A DNA stretch of 64,000 nucleotides from Ampullimonas aquatilis. GTDB taxonomy: Bacteria > Pseudomonadota > Gammaproteobacteria > Burkholderiales > Burkholderiaceae_D. The stretch covers positions 1,054,001-1,118,000 of the forward strand of contig NZ_CP183834.1 of assembly GCF_049675895.1 (NCBI RefSeq), read 5' to 3'. Under the pieces are notes generated by a model that ran no database searches, was not told where the DNA came from, and saw only the letters and a program-made list of their open reading frames with translations. Below are positions 25,779-34,052 of the stretch, piece after piece; positions within the stretch are counted from its first letter, which is position 1, and every line of letters starts with the position of its first letter. A program made the position numbers and the translations under genes.

Positions 25779-28397
25779 ATGGATTCATTCGCCAAAGAAA
25801 CGCTTCCAGTCAGCCTGGAAGAAGAAATGCGCCGTTCCTATCTTGACTATGCCATGAGCGTGATTGTCGGGCGTGCCTTGCCCGATGTGCGCGACGGTTT
25901 GAAGCCGGTTCATCGGCGCGTACTGTATGGTATGAATGAACTGGGCAACCATTCCAATCGGCCCTATAAAAAATCGGCCAGGGTGTCCGGTGATGTCATG
26001 GGTAAGTATCACCCGCATGGCGATGCTGCCATTTATGACACCATGGTGCGGATGGCGCAGAGTTTTTCATTGCGTTACCCACTGATTGATGGTCAGGGTA
26101 ACTTTGGTTCGGTTGATGGTGATAACGCTGCGGCTTCACGTTATACCGAGGTCAGACTGGCTAAGATTGCCGAGGCCATGATTGCCGATCTCGACAAGGA
26201 AACGGTCGATTTTGTGCCTAACTATGATGGCCAGGAACGTGAGCCAGTGGTTTTACCGGCCAAGATTCCCAATCTGCTGATCAATGGCTCGTCCGGTATT
26301 GCCGTGGGGATGGCGACCAACATTCCACCACATAACCTGAATGAGATTGTGGATGCCTGTTTGCATCTGCTTAAAAATCCTGATGCAACGATTGATGAGT
26401 TGATCGAGATTGTGCCGGCTCCGGACTTTCCAACGGCCGGTATTATCTATGGTGTGTCAGGTGTGCGGGAAGGTTATCGCACGGGCCGTGGCCGTGTGGT
26501 GATGCGTGCCAAGACGCACTTTGAAGAAATTGATCGTGGTCAGCGCATGGCCATCATCGTTGATGAGCTGCCGTATCAGGTCAACAAAAAGAGTTTGCTG
26601 GAACGCATTGCCGAACTTGTGCAAGAAAAGAAACTGGAAGGCATCAGTCATATCCAGGATGAATCAGATAAATCAGGCATGCGCGTTGTGATTGAGCTGA
26701 AGCGCGGTGAAGTGCCAGAAGTGGTACTCAACAATCTGTATAAGAATACGCAACTGCAAGACACCTTTGGCATGAACATGGTGGCCTTGCTGGATGGTCA
26801 ACCACGTCTGCTCAACCTGAAGCAGATGCTTGATGCCTTTATCAATCATCGCCGTGAAGTGGTAACTCGTCGTACCATTTTCGAGTTGCGCAAAGCACGT
26901 GAACGCGGTCATGTCTTGGAAGGCCTGGCGGTGGCGCTGGCCAATGTGGATGAGATGATTGCGCTGATCAAGGCCGCGCCGACGCCACCCATCGCCAAAC
27001 AGCAATTGATGGCGCGTACCTGGGAATCGACCGTGGTGCGTGAGATGTTGGCACGGGTGGGTGATGGCAAGGATGTCAGCGCGTATCGTCCCGCTGGTCT
27101 GGATGACATTTATGGTTTGCAGTCCGATGGCTATCGTTTGTCAGAGGTGCAGGCACAGGAAATTTTGCAGATGCGTCTGCAACGTTTGACCGGTCTGGAG
27201 CAGGACAAGATTGTTTCTGAATACGGCGAGATCATGGCCGAGATTGCCGACTTGCTGGATATTCTGGCCAAGCCAGAGCGTATCAATACCATCATCCGCG
27301 AAGAGATTGAGGCAATTCGCAATGAGTTTGGCGATGCCCGTCGTTCCGAGATTGTTCTCAACGCCACCGATATGAGTGATGAAGACCTCATCACCCCGCA
27401 AGACATGGTGGTGACCTTGTCGCATGGTGGCTATATCAAGAGCCAGCCCTTGTCCGAATACCGCGCCCAAAAACGTGGTGGCCGCGGCAAGCAGGCGACG
27501 GCAACCAAAGAAGACGACTGGATTGATCAGCTCTTCATAGCCAACACGCATGACACGATTCTGTGCTTTAGTAATCGTGGCCGGGTCTATTGGCTCAAGG
27601 TGTATGAAGTACCGCAGGGCTCACGCAATTCCCGTGGTCGCCCCATCATCAATATGTTCCCGTTAGTGGATGGTGAAAAAATTACGGTGGTATTACCGAT
27701 CAAGGTATTTGATTCCGAGCACTTTGTCTTCATGGCCACCAGCCAGGGCACCGTCAAGAAAACCGCCTTGCAAGATTTCAGCCGTCCAATGAAGCGCGGC
27801 ATTATCGCCGTTGGTCTGGATGAGGGTGATTACCTGATTGGTGCCGCCATCACCGATGGTCAGCATGATGTGATGCTGTTCTCCGATTCGGGTAAAGCGG
27901 TCCGTTTTGATGAAAACGATGTCCGTGCCATGGGCCGTGAAGCGCGTGGTGTACGTGGTATGCAGCTTGAAGAAGGTCAGCAGGTGATTGCCTTGCTGGT
28001 GGCCGAGAACGAACAGCAAAGCGTGTTGACTGCCACTGAAAATGGTTTTGGCAAACGCACGCCAATCACCGAGTATACCCGTCATGGCCGCGGTACCAAG
28101 GGCATGATTGCGATTCAGACATCAGAGCGTAACGGTAAAGTGGTCGCAGCCACGCTGGTGGAAACCAGTGATGAAATCATGCTGATCACAACCGGTGGTG
28201 TGCTGGTGCGAACCCGTGTTGCCGAGATTCGTGAAATGGGCCGGGCCACACAAGGTGTCACCTTGATTTCTGTGGATGACGGCACCAAACTGTCTGGCTT
28301 GCAACGCATTGTTGAAACCGATGAGGTGGTTGAAGCACTGGAAGGTGATGGTGCAGCGGGTGATGCCAGCGAGCCGCCAGCAGCGGCTGACGAATAA
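25779..28397 (+). CDS. gyrA: DNA gyrase subunit A
   Basis: An 872-residue type II topoisomerase subunit that cuts and rejoins DNA to introduce negative supercoils with GyrB. The catalytic tyrosine is Y122 in AASRYTE. The winged-helix/tower part spans about residues 30-490, followed by a C-terminal beta-pinwheel with the GyrA box QKRGGRGKQ near 567-575 and a short acidic tail. Length matches E. coli (875). The quinolone-determining region reads HPHGDAAIYD at residues 78-87: alanine replaces the serine of E. coli position 83, while D87 is kept. It begins the block leading to serC and the aromatic pathway genes. Confidence 0.98.
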   Translation: MDSFAKETLPVSLEEEMRRSYLDYAMSVIVGRALPDVRDGLKPVHRRVLYGMNELGNHSNRPYKKSARVSGDVMGKYHPHGDAAIYDTMVRMAQSFSLRYPLIDGQGNFGSVDGDNAAASRYTEVRLAKIAEAMIADLDKETVDFVPNYDGQEREPVVLPAKIPNLLINGSSGIAVGMATNIPPHNLNEIVDACLHLLKNPDATIDELIEIVPAPDFPTAGIIYGVSGVREGYRTGRGRVVMRAKTHFEEIDRGQRMAIIVDELPYQVNKKSLLERIAELVQEKKLEGISHIQDESDKSGMRVVIELKRGEVPEVVLNNLYKNTQLQDTFGMNMVALLDGQPRLLNLKQMLDAFINHRREVVTRRTIFELRKARERGHVLEGLAVALANVDEMIALIKAAPTPPIAKQQLMARTWESTVVREMLARVGDGKDVSAYRPAGLDDIYGLQSDGYRLSEVQAQEILQMRLQRLTGLEQDKIVSEYGEIMAEIADLLDILAKPERINTIIREEIEAIRNEFGDARRSEIVLNATDMSDEDLITPQDMVVTLSHGGYIKSQPLSEYRAQKRGGRGKQATATKEDDWIDQLFIANTHDTILCFSNRGRVYWLKVYEVPQGSRNSRGRPIINMFPLVDGEKITVVLPIKVFDSEHFVFMATSQGTVKKTALQDFSRPMKRGIIAVGLDEGDYLIGAAITDGQHDVMLFSDSGKAVRFDENDVRAMGREARGVRGMQLEEGQQVIALLVAENEQQSVLTATENGFGKRTPITEYTRHGRGTKGMIAIQTSERNGKVVAATLVETSDEIMLITTGGVLVRTRVAEIREMGRATQGVTLISVDDGTKLSGLQRIVETDEVVEALEGDGAAGDASEPPAAADE

Positions 28398-28604
28398 TCG
28401 TTGAGTTGGATGGCTGCACTAGATGGGTGTGGCCGCCAACTTTGCTGGTCAGCTTGTTTTGATACTGATGGGTAGTAAAAAAATAGCCCCTTTGAATACG
28501 GACTATAGAGGCTTGTTTATTAACTTACTCCCTAACAGTATGGGCTAATCGAGACTTCTTTGAGGATTTATTCAAGGTCTTGGCAGTCCTTGTGAGGAAC
28601 CTGA

Positions 28605-28640
28605 CATGGCTGCTAAAAAACCAGCTGAATGTCTTCAATA
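28605..28640 (+). CDS. Possible 11-codon ORF upstream of serC
   Basis: ATG at 28605 with GAGGAAC seven or so bases upstream encodes MAAKKPAECLQ and then stops at 28640, 36 bases before serC. It could be a leader peptide or a remnant of a lysine/alanine-rich histone-like gene (such genes often begin MAAKKPA). Only the Shine-Dalgarno and the start residues support it. Confidence 0.2.
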
Positions 28641-28676
28641 AGCTTGAGATTTAAGTAAATACTTTACAACCCGGTT

Positions 28677-29768
28677 ATGACACGCATTTTTAATTTTTCC
28701 GCCGGTCCGGCGGTTTTGCCACAAGCCGTTTTACAGCAGGCTGCCAGCGAAATGCTCGACTGGCATGGATCAGGTATGAGCGTGATGGAAATGAGCCATC
28801 GCGGCAAGGAGTTTATCAGTATTGCCGCTGAGGCTGAGGCTGATTTGCGTGAACTGCTTGCCGTACCGGCCAACTACAAAATTTTGTTCATGCAGGGTGG
28901 TGGGTTAGCCGCCAATGCCATCATTCCCTTGAATCTGCTACGCGGTAAACGCAAGATTGATTTTGTCCATACCGGTGCCTGGTCAGGCAAGTCGATTAAA
29001 GAAGCGCAGCGTTATGCTACTGCCAATGTGGTGGCGAGTAGTGCAGCCGATGGCTTTACGTCCATCCCGCCAGTGGTGGATTGGCAGTTGTCCAACGATG
29101 CCGCTTACTTGCATTACTGTGGCAATGAAACCATTGGTGGCGTTGAGTTTCATGAGGTGCCAGATCTGGCGGCACGGGGTTATCAGGCACCGCTGGTGGT
29201 CGATGCGTCATCGCATATTCTCTCGCGTCCCTTGGATGTCAGCCGCTTTGGTGTGGTGTTTGCCGGTGCGCAAAAAAATATCGGCCCCGCTGGCCTGACG
29301 ATAGTGATTGTGCGTGACGATCTGATCGGCAAAGCCGAGCCACATTGTCCGTCGGCCTTTGATTACCAGCTGGTGGCTGACAATGACTCCATGTACAACA
29401 CGCCACCGACTTATGCGATTTATATTGCTGGTCTGGTATTCAAGTGGCTCAAGGCCGAGGGTGGTGTGCTGACCATGGAACAACGCAATATCGCCAAAGC
29501 CAAACTGTTTTATGATTTTCTGGCACAAAGCAGCTTCTTTGAAAATCGGGTTGATCCGGCCTGTCGTTCGCGGATGAATATCCCGTTCTTTCTCAAGGAT
29601 GAATCGCATAATGAAGCCTTTCTGGTACAGGCTCGCGAAGCCGGACTGATTCAAATCAAGGGACACAAAAGTGTCGGCGGCATGCGTGCCTCGCTCTACA
29701 ATGCGATGCCACGGGAGGGCGTAGAGACACTGATTGAATTCATGCGTGAATTTGAGCGGCGCGCTTAA
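28677..29768 (+). CDS. serC: Phosphoserine aminotransferase
   Basis: A 363-residue class V PLP enzyme converting 3-phosphohydroxypyruvate and glutamate to phosphoserine in serine synthesis, and acting also in pyridoxine synthesis. FNFSAGPAVLPQAVLQQA is the family start, FMQGGGLAANAIIPLNLL and HYCGNETIGGVEF line the active site, and the PLP lysine is in FAGAQKNIGPAGLTI. The C-terminal HKSVGGMRASLYNAMP is typical. Length matches E. coli SerC (362). It opens the serC-pheA-tyrA-aroA-cmk-rpsA supraoperon downstream of gyrA. Confidence 0.97.
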   Translation: MTRIFNFSAGPAVLPQAVLQQAASEMLDWHGSGMSVMEMSHRGKEFISIAAEAEADLRELLAVPANYKILFMQGGGLAANAIIPLNLLRGKRKIDFVHTGAWSGKSIKEAQRYATANVVASSAADGFTSIPPVVDWQLSNDAAYLHYCGNETIGGVEFHEVPDLAARGYQAPLVVDASSHILSRPLDVSRFGVVFAGAQKNIGPAGLTIVIVRDDLIGKAEPHCPSAFDYQLVADNDSMYNTPPTYAIYIAGLVFKWLKAEGGVLTMEQRNIAKAKLFYDFLAQSSFFENRVDPACRSRMNIPFFLKDESHNEAFLVQAREAGLIQIKGHKSVGGMRASLYNAMPREGVETLIEFMREFERRA

Positions 29769-29835
29769 GTGGCTACACCGAATATTGAAATATTAAAGAA
29801 ATGTCATTCAGTCATTCACAGCGCATGATCAAATA

Positions 29836-30969
29836 ATGGACTTCATGAGCGATACCCATCATAGGCCAGATATGGACGAGCAACGACAGGACGAGCAACT
29901 ACGACCTCTGCGTGAACAGATTGATACGCTGGATGCCCAGATTCTGGCACTGCTCAATCAGCGCGCCCAAGTCGCCCACCAGGTTGGCGAAGTCAAAAAA
30001 GAATTCAATGCGCCGGTGTTTCGGCCTGAGCGCGAACTGCAAGTGATTGCTCGGGTTGCTGCTGCCAATCAGGGGCCTTTGCTGGCAGATGGCATCGCCG
30101 CCATCTGGCGTGAAATCATGTCGGCTTGTCGGGCACTGGAAAAGCGCTGTGTGGTGGCTTGTCTGGGTCCGGCGGGTACGTATTCCGAGCAGGCCGTATT
30201 CAGTTATTTTGGCCGCAGTGTCGAGGTACTGGCTTGCCCAACCATTGATGAAGTATTTCGGGCTACGGAGTCTGGTGCGGCCGATTTTGGCGTGATACCG
30301 GTAGAAAATTCCAGCGAAGGCGCGGTATCGCGCACGCTGGATCTGCTGTTGCAAACTCCGCTCAAAATTAGTGGTGAGGTCGCTTTGCCGATTCATCATA
30401 CGCTCTATACCCAGTCGGGTGAGATGACTCAGGTCACGACCATTTGTGCGCACTCGCAAGCACTGGCACAGTGCCAGCGCTGGCTCAATCAGCATTATCC
30501 GCAACTGGCGCGCCAGTCGGTCGCCAGCAATGCCGAGGCCGTGCGCATGGCGCAAGATGATCCCGCTATTGCGGGCATAGCCGGTGACGCGGCTGTCACC
30601 GTATATAACGTCAGGGCCGTGGCCAGTCATATTCAGGATGATGCGCATAACAAGACGCGCTTTCTGGTGGTAGGTCATGATGAAACAGGTGCAAGTGGCC
30701 AAAATGGCCATGATCAGACCTCCATGATTCTGTCGGTTCCCAATCAGCCAGGAGCTGTGGTTGCCTTGTTGCAACCACTTGCCGATCATGGTGTTTCCAT
30801 GACGCGATTGGAGTCTCGGCCGGCTCGTCAGGGTGCCTGGGAATATTATTTTTACGTGGATATTGAAGGCCATCAGCAAGATGCCAACGTGATGCAGGCG
30901 CTTGATCAGTTGCAGCAGCAGGCCGCCTTCATGAAGGTGCTGGGCTCCTATCCCAAGTCGGCGGGTTAA
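29836..30969 (+). CDS. pheA: Bifunctional chorismate mutase / prephenate dehydratase
   Basis: A 377-residue P-protein converting chorismate to prephenate and then to phenylpyruvate for phenylalanine. The AroQ chorismate mutase helix LREQIDTLDAQILALLNQRAQVAHQVGEVK lies near residues 25-55. The dehydratase domain has CLGPAGTYSEQAVFSYFG, PVENSSEGAVSRTLDLLL and the TRF motif in NKTRFLVVG. The C-terminal ACT domain carries the ESRP motif for phenylalanine feedback. The start could be 29836 or the ATG three codons on. It is followed five bases later by tyrA. Confidence 0.96.
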   Translation: MDFMSDTHHRPDMDEQRQDEQLRPLREQIDTLDAQILALLNQRAQVAHQVGEVKKEFNAPVFRPERELQVIARVAAANQGPLLADGIAAIWREIMSACRALEKRCVVACLGPAGTYSEQAVFSYFGRSVEVLACPTIDEVFRATESGAADFGVIPVENSSEGAVSRTLDLLLQTPLKISGEVALPIHHTLYTQSGEMTQVTTICAHSQALAQCQRWLNQHYPQLARQSVASNAEAVRMAQDDPAIAGIAGDAAVTVYNVRAVASHIQDDAHNKTRFLVVGHDETGASGQNGHDQTSMILSVPNQPGAVVALLQPLADHGVSMTRLESRPARQGAWEYYFYVDIEGHQQDANVMQALDQLQQQAAFMKVLGSYPKSAG

Positions 30970-30974
30970 GGTTT

Positions 30975-31844
30975 ATGTTCAAAAAAATAGCCATTTTTGG
31001 GGTTGGGCTGATCGGCGGATCATTGGCGCTTGCGCTCAAAAAAGCGGGTGTCGTTGATGAAATTGTTGGCGTTGGCCGCTCCGCGAGTTCGCTGGAAAAA
31101 GCTTTGCAAATGGGTGTGATCGATCGCATCGCCAGCAATGTGGCCGATGCCGTGCAAAATGCTGATCTCATCTTGTTGGCAGTGCCAGTGGCACAGACGG
31201 AAGCGACCTTATCCAGCATCAAGCCCTATTTGCAGGCGAGCACCATCATTAGCGATACCGGTAGCACCAAAGCCGATGTGATTGCGGCAGCGCGTCGCGC
31301 GCTGGGTGAACAGATTGCCCAGTTTGTACCTGCCCATCCGATTGCTGGCAGAGAAGTATCCGGAGTTGCCGGTGCCCTGGCTGATTTATACGTTGGCAAA
31401 AAAGTGGTGATTACACGCCTGGCCGAAAATGCGGATAGCGCTGTCGAGCTGGTGGCGCGGGTTTGGCAGCAGACGGGTGCACTGCTGTGGCAGTTGACGC
31501 CGGAAGAACATGATGCGATTTTTGCGAGTGTGTCGCATCTGCCGCATTTGCTGGCGTTTGCCTTGGTCGATGACATCACCAGAAAGCCTCATGCCGAATT
31601 GCTGTTTCAGTTTGCCGCCAGTGGTTTTCGTGACTTTACCCGGATTGCCGGTAGTAGCCCCGAAATGTGGCGTGATATTGCCTTGGGCAATCGTGCGGCC
31701 TTGCTGGTCGAGCTGGAAAGTTATATGGACGCGCTGGCGCGTTTGCGGCTGCTGATCAAAAATGGCGATGGTGCGGCATTGGAAGCAATTTTTGCCAATG
31801 CCAGTCAAGCTCGCCAAACCTGGCAGAGCTCGCTTGAAAAATAA
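30975..31844 (+). CDS. tyrA: Prephenate dehydrogenase
   Basis: A 289-residue enzyme oxidising prephenate to 4-hydroxyphenylpyruvate (or arogenate to tyrosine). The Rossmann motif GVGLIGGSLALALKK occurs at residues 9-23. SDTGSTKADV and PAHPIAGREVSGV are catalytic-region motifs, and SHLPHLLAFAL with GFRDFTRIAGSSPEMWRDI forms the helical dimer domain. No ACT domain is attached. It is coupled to pheA (5-base spacing); the hisC-type aminotransferase often found between these genes in related bacteria is absent. Confidence 0.94.
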   Translation: MFKKIAIFGVGLIGGSLALALKKAGVVDEIVGVGRSASSLEKALQMGVIDRIASNVADAVQNADLILLAVPVAQTEATLSSIKPYLQASTIISDTGSTKADVIAAARRALGEQIAQFVPAHPIAGREVSGVAGALADLYVGKKVVITRLAENADSAVELVARVWQQTGALLWQLTPEEHDAIFASVSHLPHLLAFALVDDITRKPHAELLFQFAASGFRDFTRIAGSSPEMWRDIALGNRAALLVELESYMDALARLRLLIKNGDGAALEAIFANASQARQTWQSSLEK

Positions 31845-31932
31845 GCAATGGCGTGTTCTTGATTGCTGAATAGCAAGTCCACGCAAACTGCATTGATTGA
31901 ATCAAATACCAACCTATTTTCTGGACATCACA

Positions 31933-33237
31933 GTGGCTTATCTGGATTTACCCCACTACCAAACAGCGCAAGGCAATATCAAATTGCCAGGCTCCAAAAG
32001 CATCTCCAACCGCATCTTGCTATTGGCTGCGTTGGCGCAGGGCAATACTCGCATTCATGATCTGCTTGACTCGGAAGATACTCAGGTCATGCTGGCCGCA
32101 CTCAAGAGTCTGGGGGTAGTGGTAACACAGCTTGAGCAGGGCAATAGCTATGACGTTGCTGGTTGTGCTAGCCGTTTTCCCAACAGGCAGGCAGATCTGT
32201 TTATGGGCAATGCCGGCACTGCAATTCGTCCGCTGACGGCGGCATTGGCCATTATGGGAGGGCACTATAGCCTGACGGGTGTGGCGCGGATGCACGAGCG
32301 TCCTATTGGTGATCTGGTCGATGCCTTGCGACAACTTGGCGCACGGGTGGATTATCTGCAAACAGTTGGCTATCCACCGTTGCGCATCCTGCCCAGTACG
32401 ATTGACGCCAGTCGGCCCATCAAGGTGCGCGGTGACGTGTCCAGCCAGTTCTTGACGGCCCTGCTACTGGCGCTGCCAATGGTCACAACACCGTTGGGTA
32501 TGGCGGAAATCAAGGTGGTTGGGGAGTTGATCTCCAAACCTTATATCGATATCACCTTAAATCTCCTGCAGCGTTTTGGTATTACAGTTGAGCGTGACGG
32601 TTGGTCAAGTTTCAAGGTGCCCAATGCGGCTTATGTCAGTCCGCAAGAAATTTATGTGGAAGGCGATGCGTCGTCTGCTTCCTATTTTTTGGCAGCAGGG
32701 GCGTTGGCTGCGCAGGCCGACCAGCCGGTTCGTGTTGAAGGTGTCGGATGCCAGAGCATTCAGGGTGATGTGCGCTTTGCCGAGATGCTGACCCTGATGG
32801 GTGCCAAAATCGAGATGGGCGATAACTGGATCGAAGCTTCCAGTCCTGGCCGCGGGCAATTGCAGGCGATTGATGCCGACTTCAATCATATTCCCGATGC
32901 GGCCATGACGATTGCGGTATTGGCGCTGTTTGCCAATGGCACCAGCACTTTGCGCAATATTGCCAGCTGGCGTGTCAAGGAAACTGATCGACTGGCCGCC
33001 ATGGCCATTGAGCTGCGCAAGTTGGGTGCCATTGTGGAAGAGGGAGCTGACTATATTAAGGTCACACCGCCATTGCAATGGTCTGCGGCCGCGATTGATA
33101 CCTATGACGATCATCGCATGGCCATGTGTTTTTCACTGGCTGCTTTTGGCCCGGCCAAGGTACGCATCAACGACCCAAAATGTGTTGCCAAAACCTTTCC
33201 CGATTATTTTGCTGCGCTGGCGCAGATCGCCAGCTGA
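31933..33237 (+). CDS. aroA: 3-phosphoshikimate 1-carboxyvinyltransferase (EPSP synthase)
   Basis: 434 residues from the GTG at 31933, chosen because homologues start with a sequence like MAYLDLP; an earlier in-frame TTG at 31897 would add 12 residues. The enzyme joins PEP and shikimate 3-phosphate in the chorismate pathway. LPGSKSISNRILLLAALA is the first substrate loop, FMGNAGTAIRPLTAALA the second, and RVKETDRLAAMAIELRKLGA and TYDDHRMAMCFSLAA are late signatures. The sequence resembles class I (glyphosate-sensitive type) enzymes. It lies between tyrA and cmk. Confidence 0.95.
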   Translation: MAYLDLPHYQTAQGNIKLPGSKSISNRILLLAALAQGNTRIHDLLDSEDTQVMLAALKSLGVVVTQLEQGNSYDVAGCASRFPNRQADLFMGNAGTAIRPLTAALAIMGGHYSLTGVARMHERPIGDLVDALRQLGARVDYLQTVGYPPLRILPSTIDASRPIKVRGDVSSQFLTALLLALPMVTTPLGMAEIKVVGELISKPYIDITLNLLQRFGITVERDGWSSFKVPNAAYVSPQEIYVEGDASSASYFLAAGALAAQADQPVRVEGVGCQSIQGDVRFAEMLTLMGAKIEMGDNWIEASSPGRGQLQAIDADFNHIPDAAMTIAVLALFANGTSTLRNIASWRVKETDRLAAMAIELRKLGAIVEEGADYIKVTPPLQWSAAAIDTYDDHRMAMCFSLAAFGPAKVRINDPKCVAKTFPDYFAALAQIAS

Positions 33238-33246
33238 ACCGACACC

Positions 33247-33927
33247 ATGACAATTCCAGTAATTACCATCGACGGACCAACGGCCTCGGGCAAGGGCACG
33301 GTCGCTGCAGGCGTGGCCGAACGGCTCGGTTTCCATTATCTTGATTCAGGTGCGTTATATCGTCTGGCGGCGTTGGCTGCCACGCAGGCTGGATTGGCAG
33401 TGCTGGATCAGGATATTGCCGAAACCAATCTGGCCGCATTGGCTGGCATGGCCAGCCAACTCGATATTCGTTTTACTGGTACCCATATCTGGCTCTATGG
33501 TGCCGATGTGGACGACATGATTCGTACCGAAGCAGTGGGCAATCTGGCTTCCCGACTGTCGGTTTTTCCGGCAATTCGGACGGCTTTATTGAGTCGTCAA
33601 CGCGATTTTTTGGTCGCACCGGGTCTGGTTGCCGATGGTCGCGATATGGGTACGGTGATTTTCCCGGAAGCGCCGCTCAAGGTGTTTTTAACCGCCAGTG
33701 TGGATGCGCGCGCGCAAAGGCGATTTAAGCAATTGAAAGAAAAGGGAATTTCGGTTATATTTGATAGTCTTTTGGCTGATTTGAAAGAGCGAGATGCACG
33801 AGATTCATCCCGCGCGATTGCTCCGCTCAAGCCTGCCGCTGATGCACATATGCTGGATACCAGTCATATGAGCGTCGAAACTGCCATCGCCACGGTGGTG
33901 GGTTGGTACCAAAAAGGTACTGACTGA
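33247..33927 (+). CDS. cmk: Cytidylate kinase
   Basis: A 226-residue nucleoside monophosphate kinase phosphorylating CMP and dCMP. The P-loop is GPTASGKGT near residues 9-17, preceded by ITID, and FHYLDSGALYRL follows. DGRDMGTVIFPEAPLKVFLTAS and RDSSRAIAPLKPAADAHMLDTS are family motifs. It starts nine bases after the aroA stop and precedes rpsA, the near-universal cmk-rpsA order in proteobacteria. Confidence 0.96.
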   Translation: MTIPVITIDGPTASGKGTVAAGVAERLGFHYLDSGALYRLAALAATQAGLAVLDQDIAETNLAALAGMASQLDIRFTGTHIWLYGADVDDMIRTEAVGNLASRLSVFPAIRTALLSRQRDFLVAPGLVADGRDMGTVIFPEAPLKVFLTASVDARAQRRFKQLKEKGISVIFDSLLADLKERDARDSSRAIAPLKPAADAHMLDTSHMSVETAIATVVGWYQKGTD

Positions 33928-34052
33928 AGTTGGCAAATTGTTGGTGTGGTGGCATCGCCTGATGTGCCACGTTGATTAACCTAACCCCCGATTTTGTCGG
34001 GCACTGGTCGAAACGGTCAGCGTCACACGTCGATCCAGTAAAGTGAGAATGT

